Source: Tribonema minus
Lineage: Eukaryota > Sar > Xanthophyceae > Tribonematales > Tribonemataceae
DNA: 64,000 nucleotides
Assembly (NCBI GenBank): GCA_017506865.1
Contig: JAFCMP010000445.1
Location: 1,240,001-1,304,000 of the forward strand
Direction of reading: 5' to 3'
Below the pieces are notes generated by a model that did not search any database, was not told the DNA's origin, and was given only the letters and a program-made list of their open reading frames with translations. The position numbers were made by a program, and so were the translations under genes. Shown in pieces: positions 21,230 to 34,000 of this stretch. Position 1 is the stretch's first letter. The number at the start of each line of letters is the position of its first letter.

Positions 21230-22852
21230 ATGCGGCAGCGAAGGAGCAAATCCAAACATGCATCGTCCACCTTGCAGCAGCTGCCGATTGCACAGGTGTT
21301 CAAGGCGATGGCGTCGCTCTCACTGCTGCCAAAAAACGCTTGGGATCTAAATAAGCAACTGCGTCGCGACGTGAGACCAATGGTCACGCTCAGAATCAGC
21401 AGAGGACACAGGTGCTGCCCTGCTGCGGAGCGTGCTGGCGAGCAAGTCAGTAAGGCATCTGATCGGCGAGGGAGGCCTGCCGCGGGTGCACGATCTGCCA
21501 GGCAGCATTCGCGAAATGACCCTAATCGACGTGCAGTCTAGGCTGCTGGTAGGAGCGCTGCCCGCGCACCTGGAAGCCTTCAGCCTGACGGCATTGGAGG
21601 GCGTCAGCAGCTCTGGCCTGGCGGCATGCCTCAATGCTTTGCCAACCAGCGTGCGGCGGCTTGCCTTCAGCGGTCCTTCGGACAGTGCCCTTTTCAGCAT
21701 GGCCGACGTCAAGCTCCCGCCACAGCTGGAGAAGCTGGAGCTCAGCGATGTCAGCGAGTTAACCGTGCTGCCGCCATCGCTGACCAGCATTGCGCTCCAG
21801 CACTGCTGGCTGCTGCCAGCGCTGCAGCTCCCCGCATCCCTTACCAGCGCCTGCTTGGGCTGGAGTTTCGGCGAGGACACTGCGCTGCCCGGTCGTCAGG
21901 CGCGCCGCGTGCCCGCCCTGCCGCAGAACCTGAGGACACTTGAGCTGTCGGCGCTTGACCCACTACCGCCTGTGGCGCCGCTGCCGCCCATGCTGGCGCA
22001 TCTGAAGGTCCCCTACACGACCTATTTCACCAGACATCATGGCGACAACGCCTTCCAGCCCCAGCCGCTGGCGCCGTTGCCATCGACCCTCAAGACGCTG
22101 GAAATCACGGAAGACGACATTCATGTTGTTGAGCTGCAGCCCATCCTTGCTCGCCTGCCGCCGCATCTGGAGGTCCTGGACGTGTCGCAGTGCACCAACT
22201 TCAACATCGCCCTGGGTCAGCTGCCCCCAACGCTCACGGCCCTGCACCTGGGATCACGCTACACGCACGCCCTGGGGCCGCTGCCGCCCAGCCTGACGGA
22301 GCTGCAGTTCCACACTTCCTTAGGCTACTTCCCCACATCCTTGTTCAACTGTCCGCTCGAGCCCCTGCCCACGCCCCTGCGCATGCTCGACTTGAGCCTG
22401 TGCGACCTCTTCGGCTTCCCGCTCGGACCGCTGCCGCCTGCGCTGCAGGAGCTGCGGCTTGGCGATACCTTCAACCAGCCGCTGCAGCCGCTGCCCCCAG
22501 CATTGGAGGTGCTGGCGCTGGGGAATGCCTTCAACCAGAGCCGCTGCAGCGCGCTCTGCCGTCGGCACTGCGGACATTCGAGATGGGGCACAGTTTCAAT
22601 GCGCCTGTCGAGCTACCGGAGACCCTGACAAGGTTGGTCATTGGCGACAGTCACACGCACCGCCTGAACTTGCCGCAGAATCCCGAAAAGCTTCGCATAG
22701 GATACATGTACACGCACTTGGTGCCGGAACTGCCGTTGGCGCACGTAAGATGCCCGCGATCATATCCTCATGCCGTAGTGAGCCAGTCCATCGCGCTTTG
22801 GGACTACAACAGCGATGCAGATGACAATGGTGCAGCGTATATCGGTGAGTGA
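21230..22852 (+). CDS. FNIP-repeat protein, copy 2 (frame-disrupted)
   Basis: ATG at 21230 opens the shared head (IAQVFKAMASLSLLPKNAWD). The repeat body reads from ~21410 in a second frame to ~22540 (units such as LPPALQELRLGDTFNQPLQ), and the end (TFEMGHSFNAPVELPETL... to the stop at 22852) lies in a third. The two shifts, near 21405 and 22540, are placed by comparison with copy 3. Length and repeat content otherwise match copies 1 and 3. It is probably a pseudogene unless the shifts are sequencing errors. The acidic C-terminus (DYNSDADDNGAAYIGE) parallels that of copy 1. Confidence 0.65.
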
Positions 22853-24266
22853 TCTGCATGCGCGGGGGGCAAGAACATGCAGTGGGCGAACAGTAGCCTT
22901 GCAGCAGTTGACTGCCTCTGCTCGACGTTTAGTCAACATCCCTATTCAGGCTATACGTAGTATTACCAGGTGTTATATAATATATATATATATATATATA
23001 GCATATGCCACCCTATGACTGGGCTGTAATCCCTGTCAGAACGCTGCTCTCGACCACCAGTGCCGTGTGCATCCGCATGACTCATGAGTGCATGGCATGC
23101 CAATAGACCAGAAAGAACGTCACAGTTGCCTTGGAGTCCGTCTTTTTTTTAACGGCATTGCACTTGATGAACGTCGACACAAGAAAGTCCAGGCAGCATT
23201 TGTGTTGTTCTGCGCTAGATCGTAGGCTCCATGATTGACATCACGTTGTGCACTCAGTCCTTGTTTACCAACTGAACTGGCCTGCGCAGCATCCCATGAT
23301 GCAGTGATTGTGATGCATGAATGTGTTCCACGAAGCTCTTGCCAACAGTGTGTCTCGTGCATTTTCGTGACTGTGCGGCAATAGGGCCAGTGTGATGGCT
23401 GGCAGCTGAGCACACAACACCACAGCATGATACATGATGCAGGCTCACTTGCAGTGCCGCAAGAGCGGACGGCTCTGGTGGTGTTTGGTCAACGGTTTGC
23501 TAAGAGCAGCTTGTGGAGGAGCTGCTGCTCGACAGCAAACCGATGCAAGTAGGGGCAACTAGTTTTGCCATTCAAACAGCAGCAGCGGCGCCCGGGCAGG
23601 GAGCCACTGTGGCCCCACCATGCAGCGGACGACAGCACCTCTGCCGTTCTCTTTATGCTGAATGCAGCGCTGCAGTAGGATACTTACTGCAACTTGATGC
23701 ATGTAACGCATCGGCAGCCGACAACAATCACCAGACTGCGCAATAACAGTGTAGTTCGAAGGATGGCTGATGAGCGAATGCTGATGAGCGAATGTAAACA
23801 CCAAGTGGCTTCAGCAGCCGCTGCAATGCCGAGAACCACACAAGAAACCTCGACTCCGCGGCGGTGCATGTCATCAACGATCCCAGTGGAACTAGTATCA
23901 GTATAGCAGTCCAGGGGTGCAAGGGATTTAAAACCTTGCGTCGTTGCAGGAAGGGGCTCTTTTCGACGCGTGTGCAGCGCTTTTTGCACACAATTGGCGT
24001 TTACGTGCACACTGCACGGGTAGACAATGCTCGCCAATGGCTCTCCAATGGCAACATGTACACATGCAGCGATCGTGAATTAGATGGCGTAGACCTACGG
24101 CGAAGCCTACGATGTTTTCAAATGGGACACGTAAGGTTTCCGTTTTTGGGAGAGTCACCCTACGCCAAGTTCACATTGTTCTGGATTGTTCGAGGTTCGC
24201 GTGTGCAGCTTTCATTGTGAGCCGGCAAGGTGCCCCATCAGCCGATCAGAGCAGCGTACGGCGATT
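22853..24266. other. Region between FNIP copies 2 and 3
   Basis: Holds a TA microsatellite at 22975-23000. The stretch ~22860-23500 is related to ~25850-26520, showing that the downstream flank was duplicated together with the FNIP gene. No gene seen. Confidence 0.5.
22975..23000. repeat. TA microsatellite
   Basis: Almost uninterrupted TA dinucleotides in an otherwise GC-rich window. Confidence 0.9.
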
Positions 24267-25841
24267 ATGGTGGGGCAGCATTCAAGGACCAGATCAAAAA
24301 ATGCACCCACTTTGCAGCAGCCGCCGCCAGTTGCACAGGTGTTCAACCTGATGGCCTCGCTCTCGCTGCTGCCGAAAGCCGCATGGGACCTCAACAAGCA
24401 ATTACGACGCGACATCAGGCCAGTGGTGACGCTCAGAGTTGAAAAGGAGACAAGTCGTGCCCTGCTTCGGAGCGTGCTGGGGAGCAAGTCAACAAGGCAT
24501 CTGATCGGTGAGGGGGGGCTGCCGGGAGTGCATGGCCTGCCCGATACCATTCGCGAGATAACTTTAGAGGGCGTTCAGTCCAGGCTGCTGTTAGGAGCAC
24601 TGCCGAGGGACCTGGAGGCTCTCACTTTGAACGCAGCGGCGCGCGCCAACAGGTCGTGCCTGGCGGCATGCCTCAATGAATTGCCGCATAGCGTGCGCCG
24701 GCTCAGCTTCAGCTGTTGGTCTTGGGACGATTACTTCAGCATGGCTGATGTCAAGTTCCCGCCAGGGTTGGAGGCGCTGGAGCTGAGAAACATCAGCGAG
24801 GTGACTGCGCTGCCGGCGTCGCTGACCAGCATCAAGCTCAGCGCGTGCAGGCTGACGCCGGCACTGCAGCTCCCCGCATCATTGACCAGCGTTTACCTGA
24901 GCAGTATGGAGTTCACGGCGACTGCAGCGCCCGTCGATCAGGTACGCTGCATACCTGCGCTGCCGCAGCAGCTGCAGAAACTTGAGCTGCTGCTCCTTGA
25001 GCCATGGCTGCGGGTAGCGCCGCTGGCGCCCACGCTGGCTCACCTGTACGTTGACTACGCCCCTCATCAGTGGGCCGGTGCCGCCAACGCCCTCCGCATC
25101 CAGCCACTGGCACCGCTGCCACATACCCTCAAGACGCTGGTAGTAGCAGCCGATTTTTCAAGGTATGCTGGAGCCCATCCTGGGTCGCCTGCCGCAACAC
25201 CTGGAGGTGCTGGACCTGCAGCAATGCACCTATTTCGACACCCCTCTGGGGCAGCTGCCCCCAGCACTCACGGCTCTGCGCCTGGGGACAACTTCACACA
25301 GGCCCTGGGGCCGCTGCCCCTCAGCCTGACGGAGCTGCAGTTCATCCCTCGACGCAATGACTACTGGCCCACGTGCCGATTCAACTCCCCGCTGGGGCCC
25401 CTGCCCGCGCAGCTGCGGGTGCTCAACCTCAGGGAATGCAGCCACTTCAACTTCCCGCTCGGAGCGCTGCCGCCTACGCTGCAGGAGCTGCGGCTCGGCG
25501 AGGCCTTTGACCAGCCGCTCTTGTCACTGCCCCCAACATTGGAGGTGCTGCTGCTGGGCTACCACTTCAGCCAGCCGCTGCCGCACCAACTGCCGGCGGC
25601 ACTACGGGATTTCCAGATGGGACACGACTTCAATGCGCCCATCGAGCTTCCAGGAACGCTGCAAAGGTTGGTCATCGGCGACACTTACACACACCAGTTG
25701 CATGTGCCAAGGGGCCTCAAGATGCTGCGTATAAGTCAGAGCTACATACACCCAGTACCGCCATTGCCGCTAGCGCACGTCTGCTGCCCACAGTGGTATC
25801 CGCATGCTGTAGAGTGCCGGTCCATGGAGTATGGATTGTAA
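24267..25841 (+). CDS. FNIP-repeat protein, copy 3
   Basis: Continuous frame of 524 residues from ATG at 24267, with head (VAQVFNLMASLSLLPKAAWD), repeat body (LPPTLQELRLGEAFDQPL, LPPTLEVLLLGYHFSQPL) and tail. This is the only copy open from end to end. However, residues ~300-340 (25160-25290) do not look like FNIP repeats in this frame, while another frame of the same DNA reads LPQHLEVLDLQQCTYFDTPL. A pair of opposite indels therefore put one and a half repeats out of frame without closing the gene. The head region may be a degenerate F-box; that is a guess. Its role is unknown beyond likely protein binding. Confidence 0.75.
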   Translation: MVGQHSRTRSKNAPTLQQPPPVAQVFNLMASLSLLPKAAWDLNKQLRRDIRPVVTLRVEKETSRALLRSVLGSKSTRHLIGEGGLPGVHGLPDTIREITLEGVQSRLLLGALPRDLEALTLNAAARANRSCLAACLNELPHSVRRLSFSCWSWDDYFSMADVKFPPGLEALELRNISEVTALPASLTSIKLSACRLTPALQLPASLTSVYLSSMEFTATAAPVDQVRCIPALPQQLQKLELLLLEPWLRVAPLAPTLAHLYVDYAPHQWAGAANALRIQPLAPLPHTLKTLVVAADFSRYAGAHPGSPAATPGGAGPAAMHLFRHPSGAAAPSTHGSAPGDNFTQALGPLPLSLTELQFIPRRNDYWPTCRFNSPLGPLPAQLRVLNLRECSHFNFPLGALPPTLQELRLGEAFDQPLLSLPPTLEVLLLGYHFSQPLPHQLPAALRDFQMGHDFNAPIELPGTLQRLVIGDTYTHQLHVPRGLKMLRISQSYIHPVPPLPLAHVCCPQWYPHAVECRSMEYGL

Positions 25842-28026
25842 CTGGTTAGCACAACAGCAGCGGGGATGCCAGTGTGTAATAAGGAGCAGCTGAACTGCAG
25901 CAAGATACACAAGGGGGCACTAGTTTTGTACCACTGTGACTGCCTATGTTCGCTGTGCAGGCAACATCCCCCCTGAGGCTGTGCAGACCAAATGCCATGC
26001 AACATATCACCATGAATGAGCCATCGAGACTTCAATGTTAGCACAACTCTGCTTTCGCCCACCATCTGCCTCGTGCATCATCTTGTCAGTTGCGCGTTAA
26101 CAGCAGTGTTTCAACATTCAACCGTCGCATTTGATCTCTCTTGGCCATGCAGTAGATGGATCCCATATGCGTTGGCGCCATGTGCTTTGTAGTCGTGATG
26201 CATCATGATGTTGAAATGAGAGGTCCATGGCTCTCAAGATGTGCTTCACTCATTTCAACATTCAAAGCGAAGTGCCCTGTGCACTTCTACCAGTTAGTGG
26301 GGCAGACACTCTCACACTTCTGCATACATGTAAATCACGATAATATTCTGTGTCATATGAGATATCATTGCATAGGCAAATCACGACTGTGCAACAAGAG
26401 CCCCAGCATGATGGCTGGCAATTGAAAACACCACATTGTAGCAGTCGCACAATGTCATGTCACAGGCTTGCAGTGCTTGCCGCACACAGAGGAGGACGGT
26501 GTGGTACTACTGCTGGGTCAAAACTGTGGCCAAGACGCATGCTGCGAAGCGCCGCTGGTAGCAAACTTCTTCAAGTACACTATAGGTGCTGCTCTGCAAA
26601 TCAGGCAGCTGCTGCAGCAGATTCGGAGAGAAGCGCCCCTTCACCGGACAGCTGACAACACATTTGCAACCCTCACGAGTCAACATTTGCAAACCTCATG
26701 AGTCAATCGTGTCGTGCTTCTTGAGCAGTGACTTCAGGTGGGTGACCCGAGTGTCCCAGGGCCTGTGTGACCTCATTGCTGGGCCTTAAGCTTACGCACC
26801 ACATGGGTGCAAAACAAATGTCGGAGCATTGCCACAACTTCCGCATTCCGTCTGCCCTATGCTTATCTTGTCACTTGCACTGATAGGCAGGTAATGGTAT
26901 TTTACGCGTGCCATGAAGTGACCGTCACATCAGATCTACTATCAGCTTTGCATGGGGTGGTCACAGACACATTAGCGCATTTCAGCTGCGATGGAGCTAA
27001 ATTGAAAAGTCCCCACTCACTATGTTGTGCACTGTAAACGAAGGCCATCGTTTAGTAAGAAAATGGCCTGTGCATTTTCAATGGCACAGTGGCGCTGAGC
27101 AAGAGTCGACAAGAAACACGATGAAGAGTTTGCGGAAGTCGTCTCATGAAAGCAGAAAAGTTGGATCTTAATGTTGAAGTTGGGTGGCAACCGAAAAAGC
27201 ATGAAGATGCATATATACCTGCAAGTACGTTACCCTACAACTACATGATATCAAACATCATAGGGCAGCAGCGCAGTCAGCCTTGACTTGTGAACGGGCT
27301 GCGCAATGTGAGGCAATGGTGCGCACAAATGTGTAGCTGCGACTAGCATCTTCCATGTCCATGCTAGCCTTGAATCTCTCTTGCCTGCTTTCTTTGTTCT
27401 GGTTTGTGGAACCGAACACATTCCCAACGTCTCTGTGCTGATCACACCATGAGGCATTGACACATTGCAGCAACGTGTAGCAAAACGCAGCCACATGACC
27501 AACTCCTACCTCACCCCAGCGCCAGTGTAGTGTCGTGAAACAGGGGAAGTCCGCCCTGACCCCCACTTTCAGGTCACAACGGTCATGATTGCAAGCTGAA
27601 TAGTGGCTTTACAAACGTCAGTGATGAGCGCATGAGCCTTCTGCTGTGGCAGGTTAACCATGATTTCACTGATAAGCGTGCACCTTCGCTACCTCGTCAG
27701 CTCAGTCAGGGGCAGATGCGGTATTGACAACTCCTTGCACCTCGGGCGTTCGACACACCGCAGTCGGCAACAAGCGCAGCACGCGCGCGTCCGCGCACCC
27801 CCGCATACGTACATGCTGCCTGCATCCCTGGTGGAGGACGGCGGTGGCAGAATCGATGTGCGTGCCGAGGACAACTATGGCGGCGTCGTTGAGGTGCAGA
27901 TTGTTGCAGTGTCAATCAGGGACCTGAGCGACACGGCTCGCAAGCAACAGGTGTAGCACAGGCCCAGGGGTATGTACATTATAGCGCGATCATGCCTACT
28001 GTACGCGCTGCAGCAAGCGCGGAGCG
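25842..28026. other. Gene-poor stretch between FNIP copy 3 and VPS26
   Basis: The left part (to ~26530) is the duplicated FNIP downstream flank. The remainder has moderate GC and no sizeable coding signal. An open frame at 27660-27956 has no recognisable feature. Confidence 0.45.
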
Positions 28027-31000
28027 TCACCCCACGTCGCGCCGCCACAGCACCACTTCCTGTTGCTTGAAGTAGCGCCGGTCCTCCTCGTCCACCAGCA
28101 CGAGGTTGAGGTAGTAGCGCACCGAGAACTTGTTGTTGATGGACTTGTACGTGGGCGTGAGGTCGTAGGGCTTGAGGAACAGCCGCAGCGGCACGCATTC
28201 GCCTGGTGGGAAAGGAGGGGGGGGGGGGGGGGGGCATAGGCAGGGGGGGAGGGCGGGGGGGGGTGGGGGGGGGCAAACTGTAAGAGCCAGCTGACACTTG
28301 TCACGCACACCATCAGTTCACCTATTGCAAAAGTAATGGGGTAAGAATCTGAAAAGTGGTAGGGGAGGGCAGCAGCACTGAGTACCCGCCGTAGGCCTGC
28401 AGGCGAGCTAGTGCGCCTGAGAAATCGCCGCAGTGGCACGCATTGCCCGTCAAAGATGTGCACGCAGTGAGGCTCAAGACGATGCAGCCTATGTAGGTGT
28501 CTTGCAGGGTGGGGCTATCTACCTCATTAGCCCATGTCGCAGCGTTGTGAGAGACAGCCGCCAGCAAGGGTTGGAGCATGCCGTCATGATGACGGCCAGG
28601 CAGAATGCCAATCAAGCACAGCAGCAGGTCAGTACGGAAGCTGTGCGCGTTGTGCATCTCATGCATCTTATGCTGATTGGCCCCAATCGATGGCCAAGGC
28701 AGGGGTACCACATCGCAGCGTACTCTGCATCAATTCTTGCTTTGAGCGAGAATGACGCCAGATGACTGCAATGACCTCTGACAGGGGCCCGTTCATGACC
28801 CTCGTACTTGGACAACACTTCTGGTCTCATTGTGGCATATGGTGGCGTCGCTAATTAGCCATGTGACATCGACAAGCGTACATTCGAAGGAAAGGAAGCC
28901 GCACAAAGTCATGTACCATGAGCTCGCCCACCGATCTGTTGGGGTATGTATGACAAGGTGGGGGTACCATACCTTTCACCAGGGCGCCGTCCATAACCTC
29001 ATTGCTTGACAACGGTTTCGCTCTTGTTTTAGACAGCAACGCTGCTGATATGAAAACGAATCAAAAGATCCTAGAGCTCTATGTAGGTGATAAGGGGTGG
29101 TTGGCCGCCAAGTGCCTTCCACCAATAACCGTGGTCGCCGCTGCTGCAGCAATTGGCCACGAGTCAAACAGTATGTTTTGTGGACAAGTGTACACTCAGA
29201 GGAAAAGCAAGGAAGCTACACAAAGGTCATGTACCATGAGCTTTGACTGCCCGACCACCGATGTGCAAGGCTGCTGGGGGTATGCATGAGGGATTGGGCG
29301 GGTACGGTGCCTTCACCGGGGCGCCGTCCATCACCTCATACTTCTGAAGTACTTGACGACGGTTTCGCTCTCGCTGTAGACAGTGGCGCCGCTGAAATGT
29401 CATGTAATGTTGATGAGCGTACACTCGGAGTAAAGTAAGCTGCACACAATGTTATGTACCAGTGAGCTTTGAACACCCGCCCCACCGATCTGTTGGGGAT
29501 GTAAAGCTGGGGTACGATACCTTTGACCGGGGCGCTGTCCATAACTTCATATGTGACGACGGTTTCGCTCTCGTTGTAGACAGTGGCGCCGCTGGTATGT
29601 GGTGTAACATCCACAAGCGTAAACTTGGGAGAAAAGGGAACTACACAAAGTTATGTACCATGAGCTTTGAACGCCCGCCCACCGATCTGTTGAGGTACGT
29701 ATGACAGTGTGGGGGTACAACACCTTTCACGGGGGCGCCGTCCATAACTTCATACTTGACGACGGTTTCGCTCTTGTTGTAGACGGTGGCGCCGCTGATA
29801 TGTTGTATGGACAAACGTACACTCGGAGAAAAGCAAAGAGGAAGCTACACTAAGGGCCAATCTGCAAGGCTGCTGGGGTATGCATCACAAGGACCGGGGG
29901 GTACGGTACCTTTCACAGGGGCGCCGTCCATAACCTCGTACTTGACGACGGTTTCGCTCTCGTTGTAGACAGTGGCGCCGCTGCCTGCGGCCTCGCGTCG
30001 CACCACGGCAAGCTCCATGTGCTTGATCTTGATGCGCACCAGCAGGAAGTAGATCTGCAGCGCGCGCATTCGCAAATTTGGACGGGAGATGAGGAGCGCT
30101 GCTGCGCATTAGATGTCCGCAAAAAAGGCGCACAGAGGCAGTGCACTCCAGCTGTGTTACGCAGTACACACAGTGGGTGTACACGGCAGAAAAACACGAC
30201 AAAAGCACGAGAAGTGTTTGTGGATGCGCATTGAGACACTTGCGACTTTCCACAAGGCACGTGATGATTTCAGTAGCAAGCTGGACATCTGCCGTCTGGG
30301 CTTTTTTGAGCCCCAAGCAAGAAGTAATTCATAAACAGTACACGAGACACAGCGCGAGAGCTTCCGCGCTCTCCATGACATGCTGCGCACACCTGGCGCA
30401 CACTTCCATCGTGGTATTGAAGCCTGTTGTTGAGTGCAGTGGAACCGTGCTCACCTTGCCAATGATGACGTCCCGCAGGTGGTACTTGGACTTGTCGTAC
30501 TCAAACTCTATGTGCAGGCACTCCTCGATGCCAACCTCCATCTTGAGCGATGGATTCATGACCGGCTCCTCCTACCGCACCAGGGTCAGGGGCGCCGTCA
30601 GTGAGGTTGGTGACATTGTCACTGGTTGGCAGCGGCGCGCACAGGCCCCGTTTCATTGGCGGCAGGTGCGTCAATGCACGTATCTCGTTGGACACGTGAA
30701 TATGGCATGGTCCAATGTGTGGTTACAGGCAGAACTGCAGCAGGACGGACGTGGCAGATGAGGTACGGCGCATTGACGTCGCCGAAAACGTGACAGCAGA
30801 CGGGCCGCGCCTAGGCTGCTGGGGCGCTCCTGCCACGATCCAGACTGTCGCTGCTGTGCGAAGGGGGGTGCTGCCTCTGTGCGAAGGGGGGTGCTGCATG
30901 GGGGGCCGACACAGTGCACGAGAGCCGTTGGCGGTTACAAGTGGGTTATGGGTGATAGCACACCCCCACTCACTGGTAGGGGTCAAGGGGCCCCCAGTTG

Positions 31001-34000
31001 TAACTCTTACACCGGCTGAGGTGAGGGGTCAGTATGCAGCCATGTACAGGGCTGCTATGGGCAGCGCACACCACCAGCAATGCAGGAGGTGCTCACATAG
31101 GAAGGCTGTTGCATGGAGAAGGGGCAGGGGACCTCTGTCACTGACCCTGGGAGGATTGAGAAGGAGGATAGGGTGCCACATTTATCCTGGAAGGGTTATC
31201 AAGGAGGATGTGCCACCCCATTCTCCTTGATGATCCTCCCAGGGTCAATGATAGAGGCCCTCCTGCCCCTTCTCCATAGCTATAACCTTCCTGAGCATGC
31301 CCTGCGCTGCTGCTGGTGCACTAGCCATAGGAGCCCTATGCATGGCTGCTTACTGACCCCTCACCTCAACCGATGTATGGGTGGGTAACAACTGGGGGCC
31401 CCTGACCTTCACCCAAGAGTGGGGGTGTGCTATCACCCATGACCTACTTGTTACTGCTGACCAAGCCCTAAGGTTCAAACGGTCGGCGAGAGCCGTGACG
31501 AGCCCCGAGAGTACCCTGCTGCACCGCTCCGTTTTGCAGTACCCCCCTCAACAGGGCGACAATTTGGGGTGGCGGGACAAGTACCCCCAGTGGCCTGCTC
31601 AACTGGGGGTTTCATTTGGCCTGAAGACACCCCCAGCAGCCTGCTCAAGGGGGGGGGAGTCATTCGCCCTGCCACGCGTCCTTTTGACGGCCGGGGTGAG
31701 ATGCAGTTTGACATTAAGGTAGTCTGGCATCTGTTCTCGATGACCCCGGTCACCACGGCGCCAGCAGGACGCCCAACGCGGCTGGAGCTCGATGCTCAGT
31801 CCGCCCTAGCTGGCGCCAGCAACACCATTGACATTCACCCCCCCCCCCCCCCCCCGTCCTCCCCCGGCAATGTCTATCAAGAATCGATCGATGCGGCACG
31901 AGCGCGATACTCAGTCCACCCTAGCTGGCGCAAGCAACACAACTGATAGTCAGCCCGCCCTTGCAGCTGCTTTCTCAAATCAGTTACTTCAAAGCGTGTC
32001 CATTTTTCCCCGCGGCTCACCGGCTCAACATTCTGCACCGCAAACTCAAAGTCCTTGGTGATGGTGCCGTAGTTGCGCGTAATGGTCACGCGCACAAAGT
32101 AGCGCAGCCGCACGTTGAGGCCGCTGTACGACTCGTACGGCTTGTCCACGTTGCTGAAGTCAAACAAGAATTGCTGGCAGTGGGCGGCGGGGGGGGGGGA
32201 GGGGGGGAGCGGGGAGGGGGATGGGGGGTCAGTCCATGCAGACACGGTCAACCTCGTTTTGGCAAAATAAGCCGCCATGCAAAACGATAAATCAGCGCCG
32301 CGCGTTGTCGTGCTTAGGCGCTCAACGAGTGACTCGGCGCGCACGCGCTTGCACGTGCATGGCCCTCTGGAGAACTGGGACGCGGGCGGCGGTGCCACGC
32401 AGTCACACGCGCAATACAGGGGACAGTGCGCGACGCGCTGCGTGCATACCGTTGGGCCTGATGAGTACACGTTATCAGTTGAAGTCTGATCCGCGCCGCC
32501 GCGCTACTGACTGCCGCAGACCTGAACAAATCAGAGAGGTGGATGCCAAGCGCCATCGCAACAGCAGCCAGAGATACATACAGTAGATACACGGTCCACG
32601 TCGTCTCACCCTGTTCCCCACGAGCGAGTTGGCGGTGTCGAGTTCGCGCACCAGCGAGCTGAACTTGTAGTGGTTGCCGCGGTCGTAGTACAATTCTGTG
32701 ACATGCGTTCAAGGGGACAGGGCGTGCAGGGGGGGGGGTTCAGCAGGTGAATCCGCGTCTGCGCATGCGGATAATTTCAAGCAGACGAGACAATGACTAC
32801 AGTTTGGTTGAGATATTGTCAAAGTGCACTCAGCGCAAATGTCCGGCCGCTGCTAGAGTAGGGCACAGCGTGCGCTTGGAAAGCAGCTCACTGTAGTGCC
32901 GCGACGCATCCTCAAAATCCCTCACACAGTCCGCTGCATTTAATGTTACTATGATCCACAATGCACAGCAGAAGTCAGTGGTGCCCGGCAGCAGCACATT
33001 GGTGACAAAAGGAGAAGCGAACCTACCTACTCGAAGTCGTGCTGAAGGCAACACGCAATTGGGGTCCGTGTTCACCCCACAGTGCCAAGGGGAAGGGGGA
33101 GGGCTTCAGTTCTGCATCAAACTGCGTACGCGGCACTTTCAGAACTGCCTGATTCTGTGAAGAGCGTTGAGACGCTGCGCGCCGCTTGTCACTACGTCCA
33201 TTCCGCAGCAATCATTCCGACCACAATGATGTGCGGTGCGTCGTGTTGTCGCCTCCGTGGCTTGACTCTGACTCTGACTGCGACTCGCAACATTCAGGCA
33301 TCTTGCTCATGTGCCACACCCCCTGCCACAACATGAGCACCTAACATGCCGTTGGGTGCAGCAACATCAAGCGTGTGGTGCCCTTCCCGCTGACCCAGAC
33401 CTTGCAGTTTGCACTTCACGTTCACCCCTTACAGTGGCAGCCTGGGAGTACAGCGGCAGCTTGGGACTGCAGTAGCAGTGTATGGGAGCTCGCAGAGGCA
33501 CTGGAGTGACTGCCCACGGGCAGAAGTGGGCCCTCCTGTTTGCCGACGAAAGCAGGCCGCAAAAGTGAGACTTCCTGATTTAGGGTTAGGGTTAGGTGAG
33601 AGCAGGCCGCTGGGCGGCCGCTGTTGCAGCCCCTGGCCACCTGAACTGCCTGACGGCGCCTGCCAAGCGCTGCCACCACTCTCATGTATCACACACACTC
33701 TCGCCTACATAGAAGTCAGAACGCTCTCTCAATGACGCGTCGCGGACTGCGTGCTGGCGCCCTGTGAGCGCTGCCTTGCTCACCTATCTGCCCGATCATC
33801 TCGACCTTGATGCCCATGTGGTCGACCTTCTTGCCTGGCGCTACGAGCACTGTCACGGCACCGCTGACCGGCTGCATGCGCGAGGTGGCGAGAGCGAGAG
33901 CAAGAGAGAGAGACCAGGGAGGGGGGGGGGGGCACAGGTGAGTGACATGGCGCGTTGTTCAAGTAGGTTGGAGGAGCCGCGGACCTGCTGCCGCGGGGTT

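Noticed and set aside
20284-21387. 367-codon minus-strand frame
   Set aside because: Overlaps the head of FNIP copy 2 in antisense and a 57-base tandem repeat; no recognisable domain.
27660-27956. 98-codon frame left of VPS26
   Set aside because: Runs opposite to the gene and shows no family resemblance.
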